Under the pieces are notes generated by a model. That model was not told where the DNA came from, made no database searches, and saw only the letters and a program-made list of their open reading frames with translations. This document shows, in pieces, positions 27,724-35,281 of a DNA stretch of 64,000 nucleotides (positions within the stretch are counted from its first letter, which is position 1; every line of letters begins with the position of its first letter). Both the position numbers and the translations under genes were made by a program. Source of the DNA: Pelotomaculum_C sp050950345 (GTDB lineage Bacteria > Bacillota > Desulfotomaculia > Desulfotomaculales > Pelotomaculaceae); the NCBI GenBank assembly GCA_050950345.1, contig JBMNHK010000002.1:496001-560000 (forward strand). The letters run 5' to 3'.

Positions 27724-28208
27724 TGAATTTATTACCGGATTGGTTACCTGGGTTGGTATTGTTAGAAGACTATGAGGGAAATTGGGAAAGATATATTGAA
27801 GATATTTATATGTTTTTCAGGCAAGATTTTATCGAAAACCAGGTGATATTTAATAATCAACCGGTTAAAATGAAAAGGTATCCGTTGTTGAATGGTAAAG
27901 AAGCTACTTTCTGGCATATCACTTCTGAAGGGAAAGAAGAGGATAGCAGACTTCCCGAATTACGGCGTTGTGAGCGAATCCGCTGGCCACGTCCAATTAT
28001 CGAGCATTTTGCGGATTCAAAAATTAAGTGTTGGAAAAATAAAAGAAAGAACGATAATCGAATTGTTCTTTGGTTTTTTGATTTAGATTATGTTGTTATC
28101 CTGGCAGAGCGGAAAAATTGTGTTTTGCTGTGGACGGCTTATTATATAAACTATAATCACACACGAAAAAAACTGCAAAAAGAATTTGAAACTTCCTCTA
28201 AAGTCTAA
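27723..28208 (+). CDS. Unknown 161-aa protein paired with DUF3800 (possible BECR-like nuclease)
   Basis: Starts at ATG 27723 (MNLLPDWLPGLVLLEDYEGN) behind GGAGGTG. The frame from 27699 only adds shadow residues. Features are a central RRCERIRWPRPIIEH and a C-terminal FDLDYVVILAERKNCVLLWT with YYINYNHTRKKLQKEFE. The terminal pattern (Asp-Tyr-hydrophobic strand, Leu-Trp-Thr-Ala-Tyr strand, His-Xaa-Arg-Lys-Lys-Leu) reminds me of RelE/barnase-like BECR RNases encoded on phages and conjugative elements. That is a weak, motif-level guess. One-base overlap with DUF3800 argues for a shared job. A terminator palindrome follows. Confidence 0.55.
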   Translation: MNLLPDWLPGLVLLEDYEGNWERYIEDIYMFFRQDFIENQVIFNNQPVKMKRYPLLNGKEATFWHITSEGKEEDSRLPELRRCERIRWPRPIIEHFADSKIKCWKNKRKNDNRIVLWFFDLDYVVILAERKNCVLLWTAYYINYNHTRKKLQKEFETSSKV

Positions 28209-28230
28209 TACCGCCCTTAAGGACGGTATT
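28207..28230 (+). terminator. Palindrome after the DUF3800 pair
   Basis: AATACCG-CCCTTAAGG-CGGTATT forms a nearly perfect 24-base palindrome overlapping the stop codon, followed by TTGTTACTCC. It is terminator-like, with a poor T run. Confidence 0.5.
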
Positions 28231-28352
28231 GTTACTCCTTCTACGCATGGCAGATGAGCTATACCTATTATAATATAATATTATTACAAATTAAACAAGT
28301 TGTGATAAAAAGTTTTCAGGAATTTAATGAAATTAACGCTGGAAAAATATAC

Positions 28353-28381
28353 TTGACAAATATAAGCGTAAAGCATATATT
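28353..28381 (+). promoter_or_regulatory. Promoter with element operator in its spacer (DUF1659 operon)
   Basis: TTGACA (28353-28358), a 17-base spacer and TATATT (28376-28381) make an almost consensus promoter. The spacer holds ATAAGCGTAAAGCATAT (28362-28378). That is the same operator word found in the three promoters of the immunity region at 46.4-46.8 kb, so this gene set is probably repressed by the element's own regulator. Confidence 0.75.
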
Positions 28382-28387
28382 ATTTTT

Positions 28388-28450
28388 GACCGGTAAATTC
28401 TGCCGGTCTTTTTCTTTTTAGCGGGCGCCTTCTTACCGGTCGGCGCCCGC
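28388..28450 (+). promoter_or_regulatory. Two leader hairpins, the first attenuator-like
   Basis: GACCGG/CCGGTC (28388-28408) is followed by TTTTTCTTTTT, and GCGGGCGCC/GGCGCCCGC spans 28421-28450. They lie just after the promoter and before the DUF1659 ribosome site. The first is built like an intrinsic terminator and could limit read-through into the operon. Confidence 0.5.
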
Positions 28451-28481
28451 CTAAAATAGAGATGCAAGGGGGGAAATGAAT

Positions 28482-28709
28482 ATGGCAGTCACTAAAGTTC
28501 CCGGCAACTCTGCCCTCAGGCTGGTGCTGCATGTGGGCGACAGCGGCAGCGGCAGCCCGATCCTCAGGACCAAGACTTTGAGCAACGTTAAACCGGCTGC
28601 AGCAGACCAGGACATCTTTGATGTGGCCACCGCCCTTGCCGGCCTGCAGGACTACCCGCTGAACGGTATTACCAGGGTGGATAACGCTGCTTTAATCACC
28701 GAAGCTTAA
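28482..28709 (+). CDS. DUF1659 protein
   Basis: A 75-aa protein beginning MAVTKVPGNSALRLVLHVGD and ending with an aliphatic DYPLNGITRVDNAALI segment, typical of DUF1659. The ATG at 28482 is chosen over 28476 because AAGGGGGG at 28466-28473 is correctly spaced only from the later one. DUF1659 genes are usually followed by DUF2922 and YvrJ genes in Bacillota, as here. The function of the set is not established. It is the first gene after the operator-controlled promoter. Confidence 0.85.
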   Translation: MAVTKVPGNSALRLVLHVGDSGSGSPILRTKTLSNVKPAAADQDIFDVATALAGLQDYPLNGITRVDNAALITEA

Positions 28710-28770
28710 GTAAAAGCGCCATATGACGGTTGAGTGAAATATAGTGAAGAACAGGGAGGAGGAAGAGACA

Positions 28771-29001
28771 TTGGCAATAACTAGAACCTTGCGCATGAGC
28801 TTTAGGAACGAAGCCGGTAAGACCGTCAGTATCAGCCTGGATAACCCCAAGGAAGACCTGACAGCGGCTGCGGTTGAGGCGGCTATGGACCTGATTATTG
28901 CAAAAAATATTTTTACCACTTCCGGTGGGGATCTGGTCAGTAAGTATGACGCCAAGATTATTTCCACAGACACCACGGACCTGTATACCCCGCCTGTTTA
29001 A
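28771..29001 (+). CDS. DUF2922 protein
   Basis: 76 aa from a TTG at 28771 preceded by GGAGGAGG. It reads LAITRTLRMSFRNEAGKTVS, then NPKEDLTAAAVEAAMDLII, the DUF2922 pattern. It is the second gene of the DUF1659-DUF2922-YvrJ set. A terminator originally lay 35 bases downstream, but an IS66 element has been inserted in front of it. Function unknown. Confidence 0.85.
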   Translation: MAITRTLRMSFRNEAGKTVSISLDNPKEDLTAAAVEAAMDLIIAKNIFTTSGGDLVSKYDAKIISTDTTDLYTPPV

Positions 29002-29084
29002 AAGCGCTAACGGAGCTGAATATGGATACGCAAGCACGATAAAGGGTAAGCGTCAAACAGGCCAGTACCTACTAAATGTAGGTA

Positions 29085-29360
29085 TCACCAGAAGCCATCA
29101 TGGGCAACACTTTTTACCTTATTATACTGTCTTCGGAGCAGCTGTTTAAATTCTGTATCCGATAGTCCATCACCCGCATCCACACCGTCTTCCGAAAGCA
29201 AATCATAAAAATATTCGGCATAGTCCCTATCTTCCCGCACCATTTTCTTGTAACGGGCTAAGATCTCAGTCTGAAAATCTAATTCGAATATATACCGGGG
29301 AGTTTTGCCTGACAGGTATTCATTTACCAATTCCATCATGTAATCAATATTCTTTCCCAT
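29085..29360 (-). CDS. Small passenger protein of the IS66 element
   Basis: 91 aa starting MGKNIDYMMELVNEYLSGKT at 29360. That ATG has GGAGGA seven bases upstream and follows the tnpC stop by one base, so the two are coupled. The longer frame from 29399 lacks a site. Acidic and helical, with no recognised domain. Some IS66 elements carry an extra gene in this place, and it may modulate transposition. Confidence 0.6.
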   Translation of the reverse strand: MGKNIDYMMELVNEYLSGKTPRYIFELDFQTEILARYKKMVREDRDYAEYFYDLLSEDGVDAGDGLSDTEFKQLLRRQYNKVKSVAHDGFW

Positions 29361-29361
29361 A

Positions 29362-30963
29362 TCAGTCTTCCTCCCAGGCATATTTTTTCGGTTTTGCATT
29401 ACCAGGCTGCGGGGCGAATACCTTTTCCGGTATAGCTACACTGTCAGGCAGGAAGTCTTCTACTGCAGATATGTAACCTGCTTTTCCCAAGTTGGGGGCA
29501 TTGGTAAAAATCCATGTCAAATATTCAAATGGATTCAAACCATTTTCCCTTGCGCTTACAATCAGGCTGTAATAAATTGCACTGGCCTTGGCGCCGTTTG
29601 GCGTGTTAGCAAAAAGCCAATTCTTGCGACCAATTACAAATGGTTTAATACTGCGTTCCGCACGATTGTTTGAAATTTCAAGGCGGCCGTCAAGCAGATA
29701 TCTTTCAAGATATTTTCGCTGAGATTTTGCGTAATATATCGCTTTGCCAAGAAGGGTTTTAGGCAAGGCAGCGGTACTTTCAATCCAATTGTAAAATTCA
29801 GCAAACAAAGGCCTTGATAGTCGTTCGCGTTCCATGAAGCGGTTATCGGGGGTAAGTGAAGCAAACTGTTTTTCGAGATGAAACAGTTTGTCACAATAGG
29901 AAACTCCCTTTGCCGCATTGGATTCCGCTTGTTTCTCTTTGGGCAAGGTTTTCAATGCATCAAAAAATTTCCGCCTCAGATGTGCCAGGCAGCCTACGAC
30001 GATTATGCTCTCAGGCAGTTTGTGATAGCCTTCATATCCATCGCAATGTAAATATCCTTTGAAATTCTTTAAAAACGCTTCCGGATGTATACGCTTTCTA
30101 TCGGGTTGATAGTCATAAAGTACGATCTGGTTTTTGGCCTCTCCGCTGGTGCGGTACAGCCACATGTAACTTTTTGATTGTGCCGCTTTCCCCGGTTCTT
30201 TTAGCACCTGCAGGGTAGTTTCATCGGCGTGAAGCACTTCATGCTTACATATCTTAAGCTTCATCTCTTCATATATCGGTTCCAGCCAGTTCTCACTGGC
30301 TTTGATCAGCCAATTTGACATAGTCTGCCGGGAAAGCAGGATGCCGTTTTGCTTCCATTCCTGCTCCTGTCTGTAAAGAGGTGAAGCCATCATGAATTTC
30401 TGCACTGCTATGTGGGCAATTGTTTCGGGTGCGGCGAATCCACCTTTTATGACGGGTTCTGGCATATCTGCCTTTACGATAGGAACATGATCGGAAGTTT
30501 CTTCACAATTCCGGCAGGCATAAACATGCTGCACATGTCGAGTAATTACTGCTTTTGCAGGAATTATCTTTAGTTCTTCGCGGGTTTCTTTTCCCATTGT
30601 ATGCATCTTGCTGCTGCATTCCGGGCAGATACAATCTTCAGCCGGCAGCTCGTATTCAATTATCTCAACAGGTAAGTCCTCCGGCAATTTGTCAGTTGTA
30701 AGACGTGTCCGTTTGCGATAATGGGCCTTTACCTCAGTAATTCTCGGTTCCGGTATGGTCATATCCGCGTTTGATTCGGCCTCGTTGAATAAAGACACTT
30801 GGGGACCATCAGTTTTTTCGCTTGATGCCCCAAATTGCTTATGCTTCGCAAGGCGGATCTGTGACATAAACCACTGTAACTGCTGTTCTAATTCAGCGAT
30901 CCTGCGATCTTTTTCTTCAATTACTTCTAGCAGTTTTTCTGCTGAATCAGTTTGTGTTTTCAT
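29362..30963 (-). CDS. tnpC: IS66 transposase TnpC
   Basis: 533 aa with the standard IS66 order. A leucine-zipper start (EEKDRRIAELEQQLQWFMSQ) is followed by RLAKHKQFGASSEK and a zinc-finger segment (CICPECSSKMH). The DDE core shows HADETTLQVLKEPGK (first Asp), YLHCDGYEGYHKLPES (second Asp) and RLEISNNRAERSIKPF (Glu region). The C-terminal SAREN-GLNPFEYLTWIF is also typical. Full length without interruptions, so likely functional. Confidence 0.92.
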   Translation of the reverse strand: MKTQTDSAEKLLEVIEEKDRRIAELEQQLQWFMSQIRLAKHKQFGASSEKTDGPQVSLFNEAESNADMTIPEPRITEVKAHYRKRTRLTTDKLPEDLPVEIIEYELPAEDCICPECSSKMHTMGKETREELKIIPAKAVITRHVQHVYACRNCEETSDHVPIVKADMPEPVIKGGFAAPETIAHIAVQKFMMASPLYRQEQEWKQNGILLSRQTMSNWLIKASENWLEPIYEEMKLKICKHEVLHADETTLQVLKEPGKAAQSKSYMWLYRTSGEAKNQIVLYDYQPDRKRIHPEAFLKNFKGYLHCDGYEGYHKLPESIIVVGCLAHLRRKFFDALKTLPKEKQAESNAAKGVSYCDKLFHLEKQFASLTPDNRFMERERLSRPLFAEFYNWIESTAALPKTLLGKAIYYAKSQRKYLERYLLDGRLEISNNRAERSIKPFVIGRKNWLFANTPNGAKASAIYYSLIVSARENGLNPFEYLTWIFTNAPNLGKAGYISAVEDFLPDSVAIPEKVFAPQPGNAKPKKYAWEED

Positions 30964-31038
30964 AATAAAATTATACCAAAAAATCTGCTAAAAAGTTAGA
31001 TTTTATGCGCTTTTAAGACCTTTTTCGAGATATATGCT

Positions 31039-31413
31039 TTAAGAAATTTGCCGCTCGAAAACTTCTTCTCTCTTCAGTTTTTTCTCTAGTTTCGCACCTT
31101 CTATTAAGTATGATAGTTCCCTGGTCTCAAGCAGCATAGTAGCGCTGTCTCCTTTTGCCGGCCAGCGAAAATGACCACGCTCCAAACGCTTAAAATACAG
31201 CCAGAATCCATCGCCGTCCCATTCCAGGATTTTTATCCTATCCCGGTTCCTATTACAGAATACAAACATTGCTTCCGAAAATGGATCAAGAGAAAAGCTG
31301 TCTTTAACAAGCATCATCAGACCATTAATAGATTTCCTCATATCTGTATGTCCGCAGCATATGTATACTGGTTTTTCGCCCCATCTCATCATAGTGCCCT
31401 TAATATTCGGCAT
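31039..31413 (-). CDS. tnpB: IS66 accessory protein TnpB
   Basis: 124 aa with the IS66 Orf2 signature: VYICCGHTDMRKSINGLMML, FVFCNRNRDRIKILEWDGDG and FWLYFKRLERGHFRWP. It is needed for transposition of IS66 elements together with TnpA and TnpC. Its start overlaps the end of tnpA, as is usual. Confidence 0.92.
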   Translation of the reverse strand: MPNIKGTMMRWGEKPVYICCGHTDMRKSINGLMMLVKDSFSLDPFSEAMFVFCNRNRDRIKILEWDGDGFWLYFKRLERGHFRWPAKGDSATMLLETRELSYLIEGAKLEKKLKREEVFERQIS

Positions 31414-31736
31414 ACTTTTTTTAATAGTTCAGGATCCGTCTTTTCATCTACGGTGATATGGCAGCCACCAATTTCAATATCCAGCGTTGTTTTCGTTTCT
31501 TGCTTTGGTTCAAGCTGCATCCATCCCTTTGGCACTATATCTGCGGGTTCTCCCAATTTTAAAAGTCCTTCACAGGTTGCCTTTCGCAGCTTCCGCTGCC
31601 AGTAGAAGTATTTATTCCTACTTATTCCTTTATCCTGGCAAAATTCCTTAATGTTTTGCCCGCTGCACTTCTGTTCCTGTATCACGTGCATCCATTGTGA
31701 TAACCGATACTCCGCTGCAACTTTATGTGTATCCAT
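31389..31736 (-). CDS. tnpA: IS66 accessory protein TnpA
   Basis: 115 aa from the ATG at 31736 (MDTHKVAAEYRLSQWMHVIQ) with GGAG at proper spacing. The frame from 31799 is not needed. IKEFCQDKGISRNKYFYWQR is a helix-turn-helix that probably binds the element ends. It is the first gene of the IS66 transcript and overlaps tnpB. Confidence 0.88.
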   Translation of the reverse strand: MDTHKVAAEYRLSQWMHVIQEQKCSGQNIKEFCQDKGISRNKYFYWQRKLRKATCEGLLKLGEPADIVPKGWMQLEPKQETKTTLDIEIGGCHITVDEKTDPELLKKVCRILRAL

Positions 31737-31862
31737 ACAATCACTCCGTTCCAGGTTGAAAAAGTTTGCTTGCTTTTTCAACTTTTTCAACCTATTCATA
31801 GTGATTGTACTACCTTCAAAACTTCTATTCTATGTGATGGTTTATTTGACGCTTACGATAAA

Positions 31863-31886
31863 GGGAGGAGCATTCCTCCCTTTTTT
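31863..31886 (+). terminator. Intrinsic terminator, split from DUF2922 by IS66
   Basis: GGGAGGA-GCAT-TCCTCCC followed by TTTTTT. Before the IS66 insertion it would have lain about 35 bases after the DUF2922 stop. The target duplication overlaps its first bases. Confidence 0.85.
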
Positions 31887-31954
31887 GCAAGGGTAACTGG
31901 GTTGGCGATAAATTTAATGGAACGAACAAACCAAAGCGTAAGGGGTGAAAACTA

Positions 31955-32137
31955 GTGGAAGAACTCTTCAGACTAGCAGCCAATTATGGCTTCCCGATGG
32001 TGGTGGCCGGCTACCTTTTGATCAAGATAGAGCCTGTGATGAAAGACCTGCAAAAGAGCATTAATTCGTTGACTATCGTGGTCGCCAGGCAAAGCGGGCT
32101 CGATGCGGAGGAAATCAGCAAAATTGTCAACGGATAG
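31955..32137 (+). CDS. YvrJ family small membrane protein
   Basis: 60 aa, GTG start at 31955 behind AGGGGTG. It has one membrane segment (NYGFPMVVAGYLLIKIEPVM) followed by an amphipathic helix. This is the YvrJ pattern, which is holin-like in size. It normally follows DUF1659/DUF2922 genes, and the M15 peptidase comes 12 bases later. I infer that it may help export or release, with the peptidase acting on the wall. Confidence 0.82.
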   Translation: MEELFRLAANYGFPMVVAGYLLIKIEPVMKDLQKSINSLTIVVARQSGLDAEEISKIVNG

Positions 32138-32149
32138 GCAGGTGAGGCA

Positions 32150-32530
32150 ATGCTTTGTGTCAAATTGGCAGAAGATGGGGAACGCTTAAGTGAAAATTTC
32201 GCGGCCAAAGAGTTTGCCTGCCGCTGCTGCGGGAAGGTTCTGGTACACCCGGAGTTGGTACGCAAGCTGCAGGGCTTGCGTAGTGCGGCCGGGGCTCCGG
32301 TCAACGTGATATCAGGATACCGCTGCGCCGGCCATAACCGGGAGTGCGGCGGGGCCGCAAACTCTTACCACTTGTTCGGCATGGCCGCGGACATTTGGGT
32401 AGATGGGGTAAACCCCCGCAAGCTGGCTGTTTTGGCTGAAAGTATCGGCTTTGACGGCGTCGGAGTTTACCCTGAGCAGGCCTTTGTGCATGTGGACGTG
32501 AGGGGGTACCAGGCAAGGTGGGAAGGGTAA
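32150..32530 (+). CDS. M15-family peptidase (D-Ala-D-Ala carboxypeptidase / endolysin-like)
   Basis: 126 aa, no signal peptide. Residues SENFAAKEFACRCCGK form the family N-terminus. NVISGYRCAGHNRECGG and SYHLFGMAADIWV supply the zinc ligands (His and Asp), and AFVHVDVRGY the last His. This is the Peptidase_M15_3 type found in phage endolysins, which cuts peptidoglycan peptides. Lack of a signal fits release through the neighbouring YvrJ-like membrane protein. Its end overlaps the next frame by 13 bases. Confidence 0.88.
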   Translation: MLCVKLAEDGERLSENFAAKEFACRCCGKVLVHPELVRKLQGLRSAAGAPVNVISGYRCAGHNRECGGAANSYHLFGMAADIWVDGVNPRKLAVLAESIGFDGVGVYPEQAFVHVDVRGYQARWEG

Positions 32531-33041
32531 GGAAAAATATTGCCGGTATAATGGCAGTTATTCTGTTGATGGCTGCATGCTATGGTCTATGGGACTATAC
32601 CGGCAGGTTTGTGGAAAAGCCTGAAAAACCGCCGGTAGTTGTCCAGCAAGAGCCAGCCAGGGGTAATGTACTCTATTCAGATATACTGGCAGCAGAAATT
32701 AACCCTGCAGTTGCAATGAAAGAAGAGCCGACGTGTGTTCAGAGCGCTCCTGCTGAGGCCGGTCCACCTGAAAAAGAAGTTGTGTCGGTGTCACAGACTG
32801 AACCGCAGCAACCGGCAGTAGAAACTCCTTCTCAGGAAGAGTATGGTCGATGTGTAGATGTTTAGATGGTGACACGATAACCGTCAGGCTTGATTTGTCA
32901 CCACAAAAACTGACAAGAATCAGGCTCATTGGTGTGGATACTCCGGAGATTGCGGCAGGCGAATTCGGAGAAACTACAGGCAACTACACCAGGTCGCTGC
33001 TGCAGGGCCAGAAGGTAAAACTTGTCTATTCTGGCCTGTAG
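32518..33041 (+). pseudogene. Membrane-anchored thermonuclease (SNase-like), frameshifted and truncated
   Basis: The first frame (32518-32865) encodes a short cytoplasmic start, one membrane segment (IAGIMAVILLMAACYGLW) and a proline/glutamate-rich linker ending EEYGRCVDV. The second frame (32850-33041) begins CLDGDTITVRLDLSPQKLTR and IRLIGVDTPE, the start of a thermonuclease domain. One missing T near 32864 separates them, since VDV plus LDGDT would join with no gap. The domain also stops early, after about 60 residues instead of ~130. It breaks exactly at the inverted repeat that bounds the next cassette (33032). It should be non-functional. Confidence 0.75.
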
Positions 33042-33047
33042 TCTGCC
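33032..33047. repeat. 16-bp cassette-end repeat, left copy
   Basis: TGGCCTGTAGTCTGCC. It is an inverted match (one mismatch) to 35238-35253 and a direct match (one mismatch) to 35282-35297. The thermonuclease frame ends inside it. Confidence 0.65.
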
Positions 33048-33106
33048 CCAGGAAAATCAATTCTACAATCATAACCAGGCGCAAAAGAGCCACAGGCGAG
33101 AGCTCA

Positions 33107-33871
33107 TTATCCTTTGGAATCTTGAGCTGTTATTGTAGCCCTGGCTGGTTGGGGAGCGGCTTCGCTCCTTTTTAGTTGAGATTTGTGATAATAATACAGT
33201 TCAATCAAAGTTCTTGCATATCGATAAGACCTGTTTGTAATCATAAAAGGATATACCCGATATTTTAAAACCAAGGCAAGGGTGAGTAGTGTCAGTATCG
33301 CTATTGTTACATATGAACTTGTCCATGTTTGGTCTATATATAACCGGTAGACGGCAAACAAAAGCCAGATAATCAACTGGGTAATTAAGAAATTAATTCC
33401 ACCTGCCAGGTTTCTGACAAGACCGTATTCGATATTATGTTGGCGCAGCAAAGCATCCGGATTTCTGTGAAAATATGCGATAATGTGTTTAACCGCATTA
33501 GATATATTGTGATCGGAGGGATCTTTGAAAAGATCAATCTCAAAATCATCTTTAATAAAGCTATAAATCTTGCTTTTTGATACATCATCATATTCTTGGT
33601 CAGCCCTACGCAGGATAATAGTGGTTGGCTTTCCCCCCCACTTTTTATAGTTATTTTCTTCAATTTTGACCCCCTTGGTACGAAACACCTCGGTTAAAAA
33701 CAGGGGTATCACTAGGCTGGAAAATGTGGCTGAGCCCAGAATGATTTTAATGTCAAAATTTAGGTAGCTAAGGACCAGCGAAATTGCTATAATAATTGGA
33801 CTAATATTAATTAATGCGGGAACCAGGCGTGCTTTAATAGTATAATCATCAAGTAAATTAGATAACTGCAA
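33107..33871 (-). CDS. Four-helix membrane protein, partner of MBL-fold hydrolase (effector-like)
   Basis: 254 aa. Two adjacent membrane helices near the N-terminus (PALINISPIIIAISLVLSYL and IILGSATFSSLVIPLFLTEV) are followed by a cytoplasmic block of about 90 residues. That block contains YKKWGGKPTTIILRRADQEY and QHNIEYGLVRNLAGGIN. Two more helices follow (ITQLIIWLLFAVYRLYI, VTIAILTLLTLALVLKYRV). I have met this architecture in unnamed proteins resembling S-4TM/SLATT-type effectors of immune systems, but I cannot assign a family. It lies 12 bases after the MBL-fold gene on the same strand, so they form a two-gene operon. A pore-forming or membrane-damaging role is inference. Confidence 0.6.
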   Translation of the reverse strand: MQLSNLLDDYTIKARLVPALINISPIIIAISLVLSYLNFDIKIILGSATFSSLVIPLFLTEVFRTKGVKIEENNYKKWGGKPTTIILRRADQEYDDVSKSKIYSFIKDDFEIDLFKDPSDHNISNAVKHIIAYFHRNPDALLRQHNIEYGLVRNLAGGINFLITQLIIWLLFAVYRLYIDQTWTSSYVTIAILTLLTLALVLKYRVYPFMITNRSYRYARTLIELYYYHKSQLKRSEAAPQPARATITAQDSKG

Positions 33872-33883
33872 AAAGCTCCCCCC

Positions 33884-34855
33884 TTACAACGTTTTGATAT
33901 ACCATGCTTTTAAAGTACTGTTATAAAAGGTATTAGAGTTGTATGCTCTGGCAAAAGTTTCATAGGTTACATAAATATTAATACTAGCGCCTATGTCAGT
34001 AATAATGCAGTTAGCCTGATTGTTTGTAATATACTCCAGACCTCTGTTATACCAAGCTTTATAGGCTAAATTTTCAGATTTAGCATTACCGAAATAAGTA
34101 ATCTTGGGTTTCAAAACATCGAGAAATTCATATGAGCGGCCTGAATCCCGCCCGTGATGGGGAGCAAACAGCACATCCACGTCTTTGACTGAATCTTTAT
34201 GCTTGTCCAATATATGCTCCCAAGTTTTATCATGGGAATCGCCGCCAAAAACAATCTTTCTATCAGCGGTCTTATATAAAAGCACATAGGAACAGTCGTT
34301 ATAATCGCCGGATTCATTTGCTGCATTAACAAGCTCATTAGTTGGCGCAAGGATATACAAACCATCCCCACCTGGATTCTTTGATTCATCTTGGTTATAA
34401 AATTTGCCGGTTGCCCCCGAATAAAGGTTTAAAACTGTGATTCCCAGAACCTCTTTTTCCCTAACTGATTGGTAAAAATCCCAATCTGCTTCGTTATGCT
34501 GGCTATCTGTAAAATCAGGTTTTTCCTTGTTGTTGGCTGTATCCCAAAAATTCGACACAGATATGGTATCAAATAAATCTTTTATACCGCCCATATGATC
34601 CATATCAGGATGGGTTAGGATAAACCGAAATATATCTTGCACATTAAAATCTTGAAGGTATTGGATCGGATTTACGGGGTAATTTTTTTGTCCAAAATTA
34701 CCCCGAACTCTCTGGGCTGCTTCAAAGATGGTTTCTTTTTTAATCTCTTCAACTTTTGAAGCGTTGAAAACGTCAATTAAACTAATTCGGCCCGAATTGT
34801 GTTTTATCCAGGTAGAATCGCCTTCCTTTACATTTAAAAAATGTATTGTACTCAT
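33884..34855 (-). CDS. ComEC/Rec2-type metallo-beta-lactamase-fold hydrolase
   Basis: 323 aa, cytoplasmic, free-standing. It begins MSTIHFLNVKEGDSTWIKHN, where ComEC-type enzymes have FLDVGQGDS. The metal motif is FILTHPDMDHMGGIKDLFD (about residues 78-96), followed by IVFGGDSHDKTWEHIL and VLFAPHHGRDSG. All expected metal-binding His and Asp residues are present, so it should be active, probably on nucleic acid or a nucleotide. The ATG is preceded by AAGGGGG. It is followed at once by the 4-TM gene. The pair lies between 16-bp inverted repeats within prophage cargo, which fits a defence or toxin-type module. Confidence 0.75.
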   Translation of the reverse strand: MSTIHFLNVKEGDSTWIKHNSGRISLIDVFNASKVEEIKKETIFEAAQRVRGNFGQKNYPVNPIQYLQDFNVQDIFRFILTHPDMDHMGGIKDLFDTISVSNFWDTANNKEKPDFTDSQHNEADWDFYQSVREKEVLGITVLNLYSGATGKFYNQDESKNPGGDGLYILAPTNELVNAANESGDYNDCSYVLLYKTADRKIVFGGDSHDKTWEHILDKHKDSVKDVDVLFAPHHGRDSGRSYEFLDVLKPKITYFGNAKSENLAYKAWYNRGLEYITNNQANCIITDIGASINIYVTYETFARAYNSNTFYNSTLKAWYIKTL

Positions 34856-35237
34856 TTTTAATATATCCCCCTTGTTTTATTAATTAACAAACTTAATATT
34901 TATACTTGTTATTGCTCAAAAACTATTGGTTCATGTGCTTGGCAGCTTTCTCATGAGTTTGCTCAAACATTTTACAGATAACGCCCATTAAAATGTCAGG
35001 ATAGATCAATATATTAGCAATGGATAATCACAACTGAATTAGATAGTTTTACCTTTTGTGTTAAATATCCTGCATAAAAGTGCATTTTTTTACATGCCCT
35101 TGAATTGCGGAGTTGGGTTTTACGGGGGCGTACTGCCGCTTTAAGGGGGAAGAGAAGAAGGCCAGCTCAGCAAAACTCCGCTCGCCTATGGCTCTATTGC
35201 GTCTGACTCCGATGGTCGATTGAATCTTCCCATGTCG

Positions 35238-35253
35238 GGCAGACTACCGGCCA
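35238..35253. repeat. 16-bp cassette-end repeat, right inverted copy
   Basis: GGCAGACTACCGGCCA is the inverse of 33032-33047 with one mismatch, and the exact inverse of 35282-35297. The two outer copies frame the MBL-fold/4-TM pair. Confidence 0.7.
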
Positions 35254-35281
35254 GACTCCTGGTAATACTTATAGGGCAACA

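Larger units (their letters stand above)
29046..31856 (-). mobile_element. IS66-family insertion sequence with 8-bp target duplication
   Basis: 2811 bp. Ends GTAAGCGTCAAA (29046) and TTTGACGCTTAC (to 31856, with one extra mismatch region inside) are inverted repeats. GATAAAGG flanks both sides (29038-29045 and 31857-31864), which is the 8-bp duplication expected for IS66. It contains tnpA, tnpB, tnpC and a small downstream gene, all intact. The clean duplication suggests a recent insertion. Confidence 0.92.
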
